A stretch of 13,829 nucleotides of DNA from JAKSUT01 sp045616505 (GTDB taxonomy: Bacteria; Cyanobacteriota; Vampirovibrionia; Gastranaerophilales; Gastranaerophilaceae), in assembly GCA_045616505.1 (NCBI GenBank), contig JAZLGV010000022.1, forward strand, positions 1-13,829, given 5' to 3'. Shown piece after piece: positions 1 through 6,478 of this stretch; position 1 is the stretch's first letter, and the number at the start of each line of letters is the position of its first letter. The notes beneath the pieces were generated by a model. That model saw only the letters and a list, made by a program, of their open reading frames with translations, did not search any database and was not told the DNA's origin. Both the position numbers and the translations under genes were made by a program.

Positions 1-51
<51 letters not shown>

Positions 52-65
52 TTAATTTCGGTACA

Positions 66-90
66 AATATAGCCTATCATGGACATAATT
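66..90 (-). promoter_or_regulatory. Possible promoter of tRNA-Ile
   Basis: On the minus strand a TATATT -10 element (plus 66-71) lies 14 nt before the tRNA 5' end, so transcription would start about 8 nt upstream of it. A weak -35 (TTCAAT) sits 16 nt further upstream. The ten bases ATAGGCTATA around this -10 recur exactly in the histidine-kinase promoter, which supports it. No terminator hairpin is visible between the SPOR gene and the tRNA, so readthrough from the upstream operon is also possible. Confidence 0.4.
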
Positions 91-120
91 GAATTGCAAG
101 CAAATCTTTATGATTTACTC

Positions 121-804
121 TTATTCAACAACTCTTGCCGGAAAACCATTTCTTCTTAGGTCATTTGCTATATCTTCAGCCTTTTCTCTTGAAGAAAAAG
201 TACCTATTTGCAAAGTATATGAACTACCCAAATTTTTAACAAACGGACTTACGTTCATGCCTGAATCAACCAAAATATCTTTAGCAACTTTTGCTTTTTC
301 CATTGAATCATATCTTCCGACATAAACTTTTGAAATATGAGTATATTCAGATTGTGCAGAAGTATTATAATCTCTTGCACTTGGTTTTGGAGCAGAAGTT
401 GCATGGTTATATGCAGGCATTACTGGCTCTTCTTCCACTGTATCAGATTTTGCATTACTTGGGAGTTTCATTTTTTCTTCTGAAACTTTGTCGTCATACT
501 GAATCATTTTTGCTTTTTTCTCAGCCTCTGCAACTTTTGAAACACCTGCTGAATTATCGTCTTGTTGTATCATTTTTAGACGATCATCAATAAATCTTTT
601 TACACCCAAACCTGTTTCTTTTGGTTCCATTTCAGAATTAGAGCCTATTGAAACATCAACATCTGGTGATAAACTTTTTGCAACTAAAGAAAACAACAAC
701 AATGTTATAAAAAATGTTGTTACAAATAAAACCATGCGTTTATTTGGATTTGAATCTTTTTTCTTTTTATATCTTTCGTAACTTAAATAATCTGGAGTTT
801 TCAT
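121..804 (-). CDS. Membrane-anchored SPOR-domain protein
   Basis: A 227-residue single-pass membrane protein. A short, lysine-rich cytoplasmic N-terminus (about residues 1-22) is followed by one hydrophobic segment (about 23-43) with no cleavage site. A low-complexity extracytoplasmic linker covers about 45-155, and a C-terminal SPOR domain about 157-227. The SPOR part has the two expected half-repeats, V-G-R-Y-D-S-x-E-K-A and I-G-T-F-S-S-R-E-K-A. SPOR domains are known to bind denuded septal peptidoglycan, so a role in division or envelope remodelling is likely (FtsN-like architecture), but orthology to FtsN is not shown. The linker carries the heptad KMIQxDD twice (about 77-83 and 99-105). 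It is the last gene of a four-gene minus-strand run, starting 8 nt after the DUF366 gene; GGAAGG, at that gene's stop codon, can act as its ribosome site. No terminator is visible after it. Confidence 0.85.
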   Translation of the reverse strand: MKTPDYLSYERYKKKKDSNPNKRMVLFVTTFFITLLLFSLVAKSLSPDVDVSIGSNSEMEPKETGLGVKRFIDDRLKMIQQDDNSAGVSKVAEAEKKAKMIQYDDKVSEEKMKLPSNAKSDTVEEEPVMPAYNHATSAPKPSARDYNTSAQSEYTHISKVYVGRYDSMEKAKVAKDILVDSGMNVSPFVKNLGSSYTLQIGTFSSREKAEDIANDLRRNGFPARVVE

Positions 805-812
805 ATTTTCAA

Positions 813-1367
813 TTACCTTCCACTTACTTTAGTACTTGCCATAACAATATCTTCTACTTCTTCGCTAAATCTTGTCATGACTTTTTCAGCAAAATCTTTT
901 ACATCTAATCCTTTTATAGAATTTAATTCAGCAGCACTTACAGGTGCTCCTGTTGCATCAATATTCAAGCCTGTATGAATCAAAATTGATGTAATACTTT
1001 TTGTTGCGATAGAAACGCTTAATTTTTTGCCATCTATAAACAAATCGTCACCGCTTCTTACAACTTTTACATTATAATCTTGCTCTAAAACTTCTTTGAT
1101 AGTAGTTATCAACAATCTTTGTCTAAATACACCTTGAACTAAATCGACATTAAAATTTTCAAAAATAAAATTCAACATTAATTTTGAATAAATTGGTTCG
1201 TTATTGATAACATCTTCTATATCAACCATTTCAGTAAGATTAACTTCACACTCACCAACAAATGCAACAATAGCATCGCCTTGAATTTTTTGTGTTTTAT
1301 AAATCCAATGTGGTGCTAATTCCAAACCAGTGTATTTTATATTTTCTTCAATAAATTTTGTTTTCAT
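813..1367 (-). CDS. DUF366-family protein
   Basis: A 184-residue soluble protein that matches, from memory, the DUF366 family (Pfam PF04017) of archaea and scattered bacteria along its whole length. Hallmarks are an N-terminal K-T-K-F-I-E-E, GDAIVAF at about 30-36, the MVDIED segment at about 47-52, FRQRLLI at about 81-87, RSGDDLF at about 104-110, and KLSVSIAT plus IHTGLNI at about 115-136. The archaeal structure is, as I recall, classed with the biotin/lipoate ligase and class II aaRS catalytic fold, but no reaction is established. It starts 13 nt after queC; the SD AGGTGA overlaps the queC TAG stop, so translation is probably coupled. This placement suggests a job connected to preQ0 or deazapurine metabolism, which is inference only. 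Its stop codon is followed after 8 nt by the SPOR gene. Confidence 0.85.
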   Translation of the reverse strand: MKTKFIEENIKYTGLELAPHWIYKTQKIQGDAIVAFVGECEVNLTEMVDIEDVINNEPIYSKLMLNFIFENFNVDLVQGVFRQRLLITTIKEVLEQDYNVKVVRSGDDLFIDGKKLSVSIATKSITSILIHTGLNIDATGAPVSAAELNSIKGLDVKDFAEKVMTRFSEEVEDIVMASTKVSGR

Positions 1368-1380
1368 TATTACATATCAC

Positions 1381-2061
1381 CTAAAAAAGTTGGGCTATTA
1401 AATTATCACAACCATTTTGTAACAAAGCTCTTTTCAACCTTACGCACGACTCACATTTTCCACAATGTTTACTTTCGGCCGAATAACAACTTCTTATCAA
1501 ATGAATTGGTGCTTGCAATTCAATTGCTTTTCTTACTATACCACCCTTGTTTAAATTTATCAATGGGGCTACAACTTGTGGTTTTACATTTGTTGAGAAT
1601 TTAAAATTTTCATTAATTTTATCTATGAAATTTTGAGAATTATCAGAAAAAGTTGCAGCTTCTTCCTCATTTGCACCCATAATTATATATTCATACCCAA
1701 AAGAATCTGCATAAGCAGCTGCTATATTCAAAAAAACAGAATTTCTATTTGGCACCCAAACTTGCATACAAGAATTTAATGCTTTTTCTTCCAAATCCAA
1801 ATCTTTTTCATCAACACTTGGAACTTCTTTATCTGAAACAAGTGATGTTTTTGTAATTTCTTTCAACCAATCTAATTTTATCAATTTATGTTCTACTTTA
1901 TAAAATTCGCAAATTTTCTTTGCAGCAGAAACTTCTTGGAATAAAGATTTTTGCCCATAATCAAACGTCAATGCAAGTTCTACATCATAATTATTCTTCG
2001 CATCAGCTAATGCAACCAAGGAATCTAAACCACCTGACATCAAAACTATTGCCTTTGACAT
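1381..2061 (-). CDS. queC: 7-cyano-7-deazaguanine (preQ0) synthase QueC
   Basis: QueC converts 7-carboxy-7-deazaguanine to preQ0 using ATP and ammonia, in the queuosine tRNA-modification pathway. The 226-residue product has the N-type ATP pyrophosphatase loop SGGLDS at residues 9-14, the family motifs VPNRNSVFLN and GANEEEAATFSDN, and a C-terminal zinc site of four cysteines (C192, C200, C203, C206) in the pattern C-x7-C-x2-C-x2-C. Length is normal for the family. A longer reading from 2085 is possible, but it overlaps the upstream gene and adds eight residues not expected in QueC. The start at 2061 has GAGG nine bases upstream and leaves one base after the HEAT-gene stop. Partners QueD, QueE and QueF are not in the window. 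Confidence 0.95.
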   Translation of the reverse strand: MSKAIVLMSGGLDSLVALADAKNNYDVELALTFDYGQKSLFQEVSAAKKICEFYKVEHKLIKLDWLKEITKTSLVSDKEVPSVDEKDLDLEEKALNSCMQVWVPNRNSVFLNIAAAYADSFGYEYIIMGANEEEAATFSDNSQNFIDKINENFKFSTNVKPQVVAPLINLNKGGIVRKAIELQAPIHLIRSCYSAESKHCGKCESCVRLKRALLQNGCDNLIAQLF

Positions 2062-2062
2062 T

Positions 2063-2986
2063 CTACTCATCCTCACAATCTTCATATTCAGTTATCAAAT
2101 CTTTCGCTTCTTCTTTCAAAAATTCTGAATACTCTGAACTTTCAATAACTTCATCCAATATTTCTCTACCTAAAAGATTATAAAGAGCAATCAAAGCATT
2201 TTTCTTAACTTCGTCATCATAATCATTTAACATTTTTTTTATCATTGGCAAAGCTTTTGGACTTTCAGACTCCATCAAAACCTCAATGGCATTAATTCTT
2301 ATTGTCGGAGAATCATCTTTTAAAGCATGTTCCATTGCTCTTATAACCTTATCATCAGAAGAATGGAATTTGCCTAAAACTTCGATTATACGTTCTTTCA
2401 AAAACGAAAACTTATCCATAAACCCTTTTTTAGATTCAAGAATTTTTACCAACGGCTCTATCGCTCTTATATCACCTAACATACCAAGTGCAACGGCGGC
2501 AGATTCTCTTACATAAACCGATTTTTCTTCTTCATCACCCACAATGTCAATCAATGGTGAAACAGCGTATTTATCACCAACACGACCTAAAGAATCAGCA
2601 CATGCCAAACGTAATTTATAATTTTCACTTTTATCATTCAAAGAATATAAAAGAGGTGTAACAACAGACGTATCTTTAAAATTTGCAAGTTCTTTTGCAC
2701 ACATAATGCGAAGATTTAGCGAATTTCCCCTATCTAAAAACAAATCCAATATAGGAGAAATGGAACTTTTATCTCTAAATCTATCAATGCAACGAACCAA
2801 ATACATCAACAAATCTTGATTTTTTGCAACAGCTAAAAAATGATTATAAATCAAAACCAATTCGGAATTTGTATAGTTTTCTGCAAGACAATCTATGCTG
2901 TATTCTATATCTTGAACTGACTTATCAGATAAAATATAGCAATCCTCTACAAGTTTATCAAAATCTATTGCATTTTCGTCTGACAT
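2063..2986 (-). CDS. HEAT-repeat protein (PBS-lyase-type repeats)
   Basis: A 307-residue all-helical protein built from tandem repeats of about 31-37 residues. Typical repeat cores are V-V-T-P-L-L, A-V-S-P-L-I-D-I-V and A-I-E-P-L-V-K-I-L, each followed by a helix containing R-x-x-C/A-A-x-x-L-G. These belong to the HEAT_2/PBS-lyase-like class, which usually forms a protein-binding scaffold; no catalytic motif is seen. The C-terminus is acidic (ends in E/D-rich residues). An upstream TTG at 3011-3013 is in frame, but the ATG at 2984-2986 has GAAAGG six bases upstream, so I chose it. It is first in the run with queC, the DUF366 gene and the SPOR gene, and its stop is one base from the queC start, implying coupled translation. 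Function is unknown; a partner among the operon products is plausible. Confidence 0.85.
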   Translation of the reverse strand: MSDENAIDFDKLVEDCYILSDKSVQDIEYSIDCLAENYTNSELVLIYNHFLAVAKNQDLLMYLVRCIDRFRDKSSISPILDLFLDRGNSLNLRIMCAKELANFKDTSVVTPLLYSLNDKSENYKLRLACADSLGRVGDKYAVSPLIDIVGDEEEKSVYVRESAAVALGMLGDIRAIEPLVKILESKKGFMDKFSFLKERIIEVLGKFHSSDDKVIRAMEHALKDDSPTIRINAIEVLMESESPKALPMIKKMLNDYDDEVKKNALIALYNLLGREILDEVIESSEYSEFLKEEAKDLITEYEDCEDE

Positions 2987-2992
2987 CACAAA

Positions 2993-2998
2993 CCTTTC
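2993..2998 (-). promoter_or_regulatory. Ribosome binding site deciding the HEAT-gene start
   Basis: GAAAGG on the minus strand lies six bases before the ATG at 2984-2986. It supports that start over the in-frame TTG at 3011-3013, which lacks such a site. Confidence 0.6.
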
Positions 2999-3047
2999 AT
3001 CGCTAGAGTACAATAAATATGATATTTTTACAAGTTTTAAAGATGAC

Positions 3048-3076
3048 TTTACACAAACAAAATTTTGTAATAAAAT
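3048..3076 (+). promoter_or_regulatory. deoC promoter, leaderless geometry
   Basis: TTTACA (3048-3053), a 17-base spacer, and TAAAAT (3071-3076). The deoC ATG begins 7 bases after the -10 element, exactly where transcription should start, and no Shine-Dalgarno site precedes it. The mRNA is therefore predicted to be leaderless or nearly so. The 96-bp gap also has to hold the divergent promoter of the HEAT-queC operon, for which I see no clear -10/-35 pair. Confidence 0.6.
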
Positions 3077-3082
3077 TGTGGT

Positions 3083-3733
3083 ATGGAAAATTTAAATAAA
3101 TATATTGAACACACTTTATTGAAACAAGATGCATCTGTAAAAGATTTTGAAAAACTTTTTGCAGAAGCAAAAGAACACAAATTCTTAGGAGTTTGCGTAA
3201 ATCCTGCAAGAGTTAAATTAGCAGCAGAAGCTCTAAAAGGCACAGATGTAAAAATCGTTACTGTTGTAGGTTTTCCTTTAGGAGCATCAATTCCTGAAGC
3301 AAAAGCTTTTGAAGCTGAACAAGCTATCAAAGATGGAGCAGATGAAATTGACATGGTTATCAATGTTGGTCTTATCAAAGACAAAAACTTTGAAGCCGTA
3401 CAACACGACATAGAAGTTGTAAAAAAATCTTGTAAAGACAAAAAATTAAAAGTGATTCTTGAAACAGATTTACTAACAAAAGAAGAAATCAAACAAGCTT
3501 GTGAAATTTGTGTAAAAGCAAAAGCTGATTTAGTAAAAACATCAACAGGTTTTGTAAAAGGTGGTGTTGGAGCTAAAGTTGAAGATGTTGAAATAATGTA
3601 TAATACAGTATCTTCTCACGGGCTTGAGGTAAAAGCTTCAGGCGGAATAAAAGACAAGCAAAAAGCTCTTGATTTAATCAAAGCAGGAGCAACAAGACTT
3701 GGTACAAGTTCTGGAGTAGCGATTGTAAGCTAA
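3083..3733 (+). CDS. deoC: Deoxyribose-phosphate aldolase
   Basis: DeoC cleaves 2-deoxyribose 5-phosphate to glyceraldehyde 3-phosphate and acetaldehyde in deoxynucleoside catabolism; it is a cytosolic class I aldolase with a TIM barrel. The 216-residue product is normal length. It shows LGVCVNPARV (35-44), VGFPLG (62-67), DEIDMVINVG (87-96) with the catalytic aspartate D90, VKTSTGF (151-157) with Schiff-base lysine K152, and VKASGGIK (183-190) with the second active-site lysine K184. The phosphate-binding end RLGTSSG is also present. All key residues are intact. It is a single-gene transcript between its own promoter and a strong terminator at 3758-3799, with no other nucleoside-catabolism genes nearby. 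Confidence 0.97.
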   Translation: MENLNKYIEHTLLKQDASVKDFEKLFAEAKEHKFLGVCVNPARVKLAAEALKGTDVKIVTVVGFPLGASIPEAKAFEAEQAIKDGADEIDMVINVGLIKDKNFEAVQHDIEVVKKSCKDKKLKVILETDLLTKEEIKQACEICVKAKADLVKTSTGFVKGGVGAKVEDVEIMYNTVSSHGLEVKASGGIKDKQKALDLIKAGATRLGTSSGVAIVS

Positions 3734-3757
3734 AATAAAACAAATTTTATATTTTTT

Positions 3758-3799
3758 AAAAAGGCAAGAATTTTGAAATCAAAATTCTTGCCTTTTTTC
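3758..3799 (+). terminator. Intrinsic terminator after deoC
   Basis: A perfect 13-bp inverted repeat, GGCAAGAATTTTG (3763-3775) and its complement (3780-3792), with a 4-nt loop. It is flanked by an A run on the left and a T run on the right. The A/T flanks let it act on both strands, but the gene on the right runs away from it, so its clear client is deoC. Confidence 0.93.
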
Positions 3800-3817
3800 T
3801 TTTTAACAGACTCAATT

Positions 3818-3847
3818 TTGTGATAAAATACTAATGCGTAATATATT
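3818..3847 (+). promoter_or_regulatory. Possible flhB promoter
   Basis: TTGTGA (3818-3823), 18 bases, then TATATT (3842-3847), giving a start close to the AAGGG ribosome site at about 3850-3854. An alternative is TTAACA (3803-3808) with TAAAAT (3824-3829), but its spacing is only 15. No sigma-28-type element (TAAA-N15-GCCGATAA) is seen here. Confidence 0.35.
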
Positions 3848-3862
3848 ACAAGGGTTTTTCAA

Positions 3863-4957
3863 ATGGGTGATGAAGACAAGCAGTTTGATGCGACCCCCAG
3901 AAAACTAGAACAAGCAAGAAAAGAAGGACAAGTTGTAAAATCAAAAGATTTTTCAACTGCACTTGCTATGCTTATTGTTTTTACAGTTATTAATGCCCTT
4001 TCACCTTTTATTTGGGATCAAATAAGCCGACTATTTGTCCTTTGTTATGAACAAATCCCTAATGCCCATTTATCGGAGATTGGAACAAACTATATTTGGA
4101 CAATCACAATTATTGCAGCAGTTTTAATGATTGCTCCAATTCTTTTTGTAGCTTGGCTAATTGCAATACTTGCAGATTTTATTCAAGTTGGACCTCTTGT
4201 TACAATGACTCCATTAATGCCTAAAATCGACAAACTTAACCCTACAAAATATTTTAAACAATTCATGGATGTAAAAATATTTTTTGAACTTGGTAAAAAC
4301 ATTTTAAAAGTTATCATTTTAGGTTACGTTGGTTGGCTTGTATATTCAGAACATTTACCAGCAATTCTTCAACTTGCTTCAATCGACAACAACTTTGCAG
4401 TTTTAATTGAATTTGGTAAATTAATCGTTGAATTTGTATTTAAAGCATGTATCGTTTTCTTTGCAATAGCAGCAGCAGACTACGGAATGGTAAAATGGAA
4501 ATTTTTGAAAGACCAAAAGATGTCCTTCAAAGAAATTAAAGATGAATACAAAAACACAGAAGGCGACCCGAACGTAAAAGGTCAATTACGTCAAAGACGT
4601 ATGCAAATGTTACAAAAAAGTGCAATGGATGCGGTAGAAACCGCAGATTTTGTTGTAAGAAACCCTATTCATATTGCCTGTGCGCTTAAATATGATGCAA
4701 AAGAAAATGATTCACCTATACTTGTTGCAAAAGGAACAGAGCTTATCGCAAAAAAAATTATAAAAATTGCAGAAGACCACAATGTCCCAGTAATTGATAA
4801 TCCACCAGTTGCAAGAGCATTGTTTAGAATGGTTGAAATTAACCAGCAAATCCCGCCAGATTTGTATAAAGCAGTAGCAGAAATTTTACTTTTTGTTTAT
4901 CGCTTGAAAAATAATCAAAATCAAGGTAGAATAGAAAACGAAGATAAAGAAAAATAA
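3863..4957 (+). CDS. flhB: Flagellar type III export switch protein FlhB
   Basis: FlhB is an inner-membrane part of the flagellar type III export gate and switches export from rod/hook to filament substrates. The 364-residue product has the N-terminal motif D-x-x-D/ATPRKLEQARKEGQV-x-KSKD, four membrane segments (about 31-51, 82-108, 142-162, 187-208), and the juxtamembrane segment KDEYKNTEGDPNVKG (226-240). The cytoplasmic domain contains ALKYD, PILVAKG, the NPPVARALFR segment and IPPDLYKAVAE, typical of FlhB rather than the virulence homologue SctU. The self-cleavage site is NPIH (267-270) instead of the near-universal NPTH. A short, charged tail follows the last helix. An AAGGG ribosome site lies eight bases before ATG. 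The sigma-factor gene begins 5 nt after its stop, so the two form an operon. Confidence 0.95.
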   Translation: MGDEDKQFDATPRKLEQARKEGQVVKSKDFSTALAMLIVFTVINALSPFIWDQISRLFVLCYEQIPNAHLSEIGTNYIWTITIIAAVLMIAPILFVAWLIAILADFIQVGPLVTMTPLMPKIDKLNPTKYFKQFMDVKIFFELGKNILKVIILGYVGWLVYSEHLPAILQLASIDNNFAVLIEFGKLIVEFVFKACIVFFAIAAADYGMVKWKFLKDQKMSFKEIKDEYKNTEGDPNVKGQLRQRRMQMLQKSAMDAVETADFVVRNPIHIACALKYDAKENDSPILVAKGTELIAKKIIKIAEDHNVPVIDNPPVARALFRMVEINQQIPPDLYKAVAEILLFVYRLKNNQNQGRIENEDKEK

Positions 4958-4962
4958 AAAGC

Positions 4963-5631
4963 ATGCAAGAAAGTACCAAAATTAAAGAATATCTAGATAT
5001 AATTCAAAAGGTAGCGAAAGTAGAACATCACCGTATCCCTTCGCACATGATTGAGTACGAAGAATTGGTGAGCATCGGTATTATTGCAATCCAAACAATG
5101 ATTAAAAATAAAACCGAAGAACAACTACAAAATTACAACGCTGCCTATATTGGAACTGCTGTACGTTGGGCTATCAGAAATGAACTTCGTAACAGATACA
5201 AATGGTACACATTAAAACATACAAAAAATGAAGAAGATGCAGAAGGTATAGAAGGCGGCGAAAGCGAAGAAGGGTTAGAAGTAAGCCCAGGAAAAGTTAG
5301 AGAAGCTATCTACGAAACTATTTTATCTATCGATAGTCTTGCTGCTGCAAACTCTGACAACGATTCACCTTTTGATTTTATAAAAGACATGTCAGCACTT
5401 CCTGATGAAAAAGCAGAAATTTCTGAAATGGGTAGAATGATTAGAGAAGCTATTTCTACTCTTCCACAAAAAGACAGAACTATTGTTGAATACAGATTTT
5501 ACAGAAACATGCAAGTAAAAGAAATTGCACAACAAGTTGGTCTTTCTTCATCAAGAATAACAAGAATTGTTCAAAGTGCTTTAAATAGCATTAGAGAATA
5601 TCTGCAATCAAAAGAACAATTTGGGTATTAG
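4963..5631 (+). CDS. FliA/WhiG-like sigma-70 family factor
   Basis: A 222-residue alternative sigma factor. Residues about 10-83 match sigma region 2: a helix like FliA region 2.1, then EELVSIGIIAI, then the Y-I-x-x-A-V-R-W-A-I-R-N-E-L-R-N segment that corresponds to the FliA core/-10 binding helix. Residues about 160-216 are region 4, with LPQKDRTIVEYRFYRNM followed by the helix-turn-helix KEIAQQVGLSSSRITRIVQSAL. Between them lies an acidic stretch (about 89-106, rich in E and G) and SIDSL...SPFDFI; I cannot find a convincing region 3. Its position 5 nt after flhB makes a flagellar sigma-28 role likely. The upstream sequence is A-rich with no strong Shine-Dalgarno site, which suggests translation coupled to flhB. 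No anti-sigma factor (FlgM) is adjacent. Group-3 sigma of another regulon remains possible. Confidence 0.85.
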   Translation: MQESTKIKEYLDIIQKVAKVEHHRIPSHMIEYEELVSIGIIAIQTMIKNKTEEQLQNYNAAYIGTAVRWAIRNELRNRYKWYTLKHTKNEEDAEGIEGGESEEGLEVSPGKVREAIYETILSIDSLAAANSDNDSPFDFIKDMSALPDEKAEISEMGRMIREAISTLPQKDRTIVEYRFYRNMQVKEIAQQVGLSSSRITRIVQSALNSIREYLQSKEQFGY

Positions 5632-5632
5632 A

Positions 5633-6478
5633 CTATATAACACTTTTTAGTGTTGATATTGTGTTTGGATGGTGTACAACAATTACGTTTGCACCTGCAG
5701 CACTTATTGCTGACGCAGTAGTAATTTCAAACATCATTGAACGCTCTTTAAAATCCCCATAATTTTTGTCGTAAGAATCAGATTTAGTTTCTTTTGCTTT
5801 TAATGCTTCATCACCAACAAATGCAATTAAAGGCATATTTAACATTTCATCACCTTCTTGAGCGGCAAGTTTTATACGTTCAATCACGCTATAACCATAT
5901 TCTAAACCATATCCCAAACCACCCATATCAGTATCGATTAAAATTCTATTTATATCCATTCCGATATCTCTAACTAAAATATTCATTTCTTTAGCCAAAT
6001 TAATATCAATCGGAGTTCTTATAACTAATATATGATTACCTTTAATAACTGATGGAACAATTAATTTATAAGTATTTTCATCAACAAAAGAAATAATAGC
6101 TTCTCTATCAAGCACATCTGTTAAAGCAGGAAGCAAAACCGTATCAACTTCTTTGTTATTTGCACCCTGAATCATTAAAGGCTTAGTGACATATTTTAAA
6201 AGAGATATTAAAAGTTTTTTAGATTTTTCAACATCATCATTTAAAGATGGAGTTTCTTCTAAATTAAATTTTAAATTTAAAATATCACAATCTGTTGCAT
6301 TTGCAGATTTTACAATTTCTTCAATATTTTCAGAATTATAAAAATCTTTAACAATATGCGAAGATTTTGAAAAATCAAAAACATTCACAGTTAATGCAAA
6401 AATCGGTTTTGATAAAGAACCGATTTTTGTATTATTAATAACTAAATTATCTAATTTTATACTTTTTATAGTTTCCAC
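5633..6478 (-). CDS. AcsD/CdhD-family protein (corrinoid Fe-S protein small subunit homologue)
   Basis: A 281-residue protein similar to the delta/small subunit of CO dehydrogenase/acetyl-CoA synthase (Pfam CdhD family), a TIM barrel that binds the corrinoid cofactor in the Wood-Ljungdahl pathway. Matching blocks are TPIDINLAKEMNIL (155-168), the glycine-rich DTDMGGLGYGLEYGYSVIER (182-201), GDEMLNMPLIAFVG (209-222), and a C-terminal A-S-A-I-S-A-A-G-A-N-V-I-V-V-H-H-P block. It is about 30 residues shorter than clostridial AcsD, mainly at the N-terminus. No large subunit, CODH or methyltransferase is nearby, so the true function is open. It begins with GTG, which shares its G with the TAG stop of ftsH; GAGG lies about 12 bases upstream. 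Coupling to ftsH is thus very tight. Its stop is one base from the convergent sigma-gene stop. Confidence 0.8.
   Translation of the reverse strand: METIKSIKLDNLVINNTKIGSLSKPIFALTVNVFDFSKSSHIVKDFYNSENIEEIVKSANATDCDILNLKFNLEETPSLNDDVEKSKKLLISLLKYVTKPLMIQGANNKEVDTVLLPALTDVLDREAIISFVDENTYKLIVPSVIKGNHILVIRTPIDINLAKEMNILVRDIGMDINRILIDTDMGGLGYGLEYGYSVIERIKLAAQEGDEMLNMPLIAFVGDEALKAKETKSDSYDKNYGDFKERSMMFEITTASAISAAGANVIVVHHPNTISTLKSVI

Noticed and set aside
3015..3027. AAATAT-G-ATATTT palindrome between the HEAT operon and deoC as an operator
   Set aside because: Short, pure A/T palindromes are expected by chance in DNA of this composition, and no regulator or second copy supports it.
3049..3492. Minus-strand reading frame opposite deoC
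   Set aside because: It lies antisense to a fully conserved deoC, has serine/phenylalanine-rich composition typical of a mirror frame, and shows no domain.
3863..5631. flhB-sigma pair as part of a virulence type III secretion system
   Set aside because: The FlhB signatures (ALKYD, VAKG, ARALFR) and the FliA-like neighbour fit flagella, and no needle or secretin genes are present.
5639..5654. AACACT-TTTT-AGTGTT hairpin at the convergent gene ends as a terminator
   Set aside because: The stem is only six pairs, A/T-rich, inside the coding end of the AcsD-like gene, and neither strand has a U tract after it.
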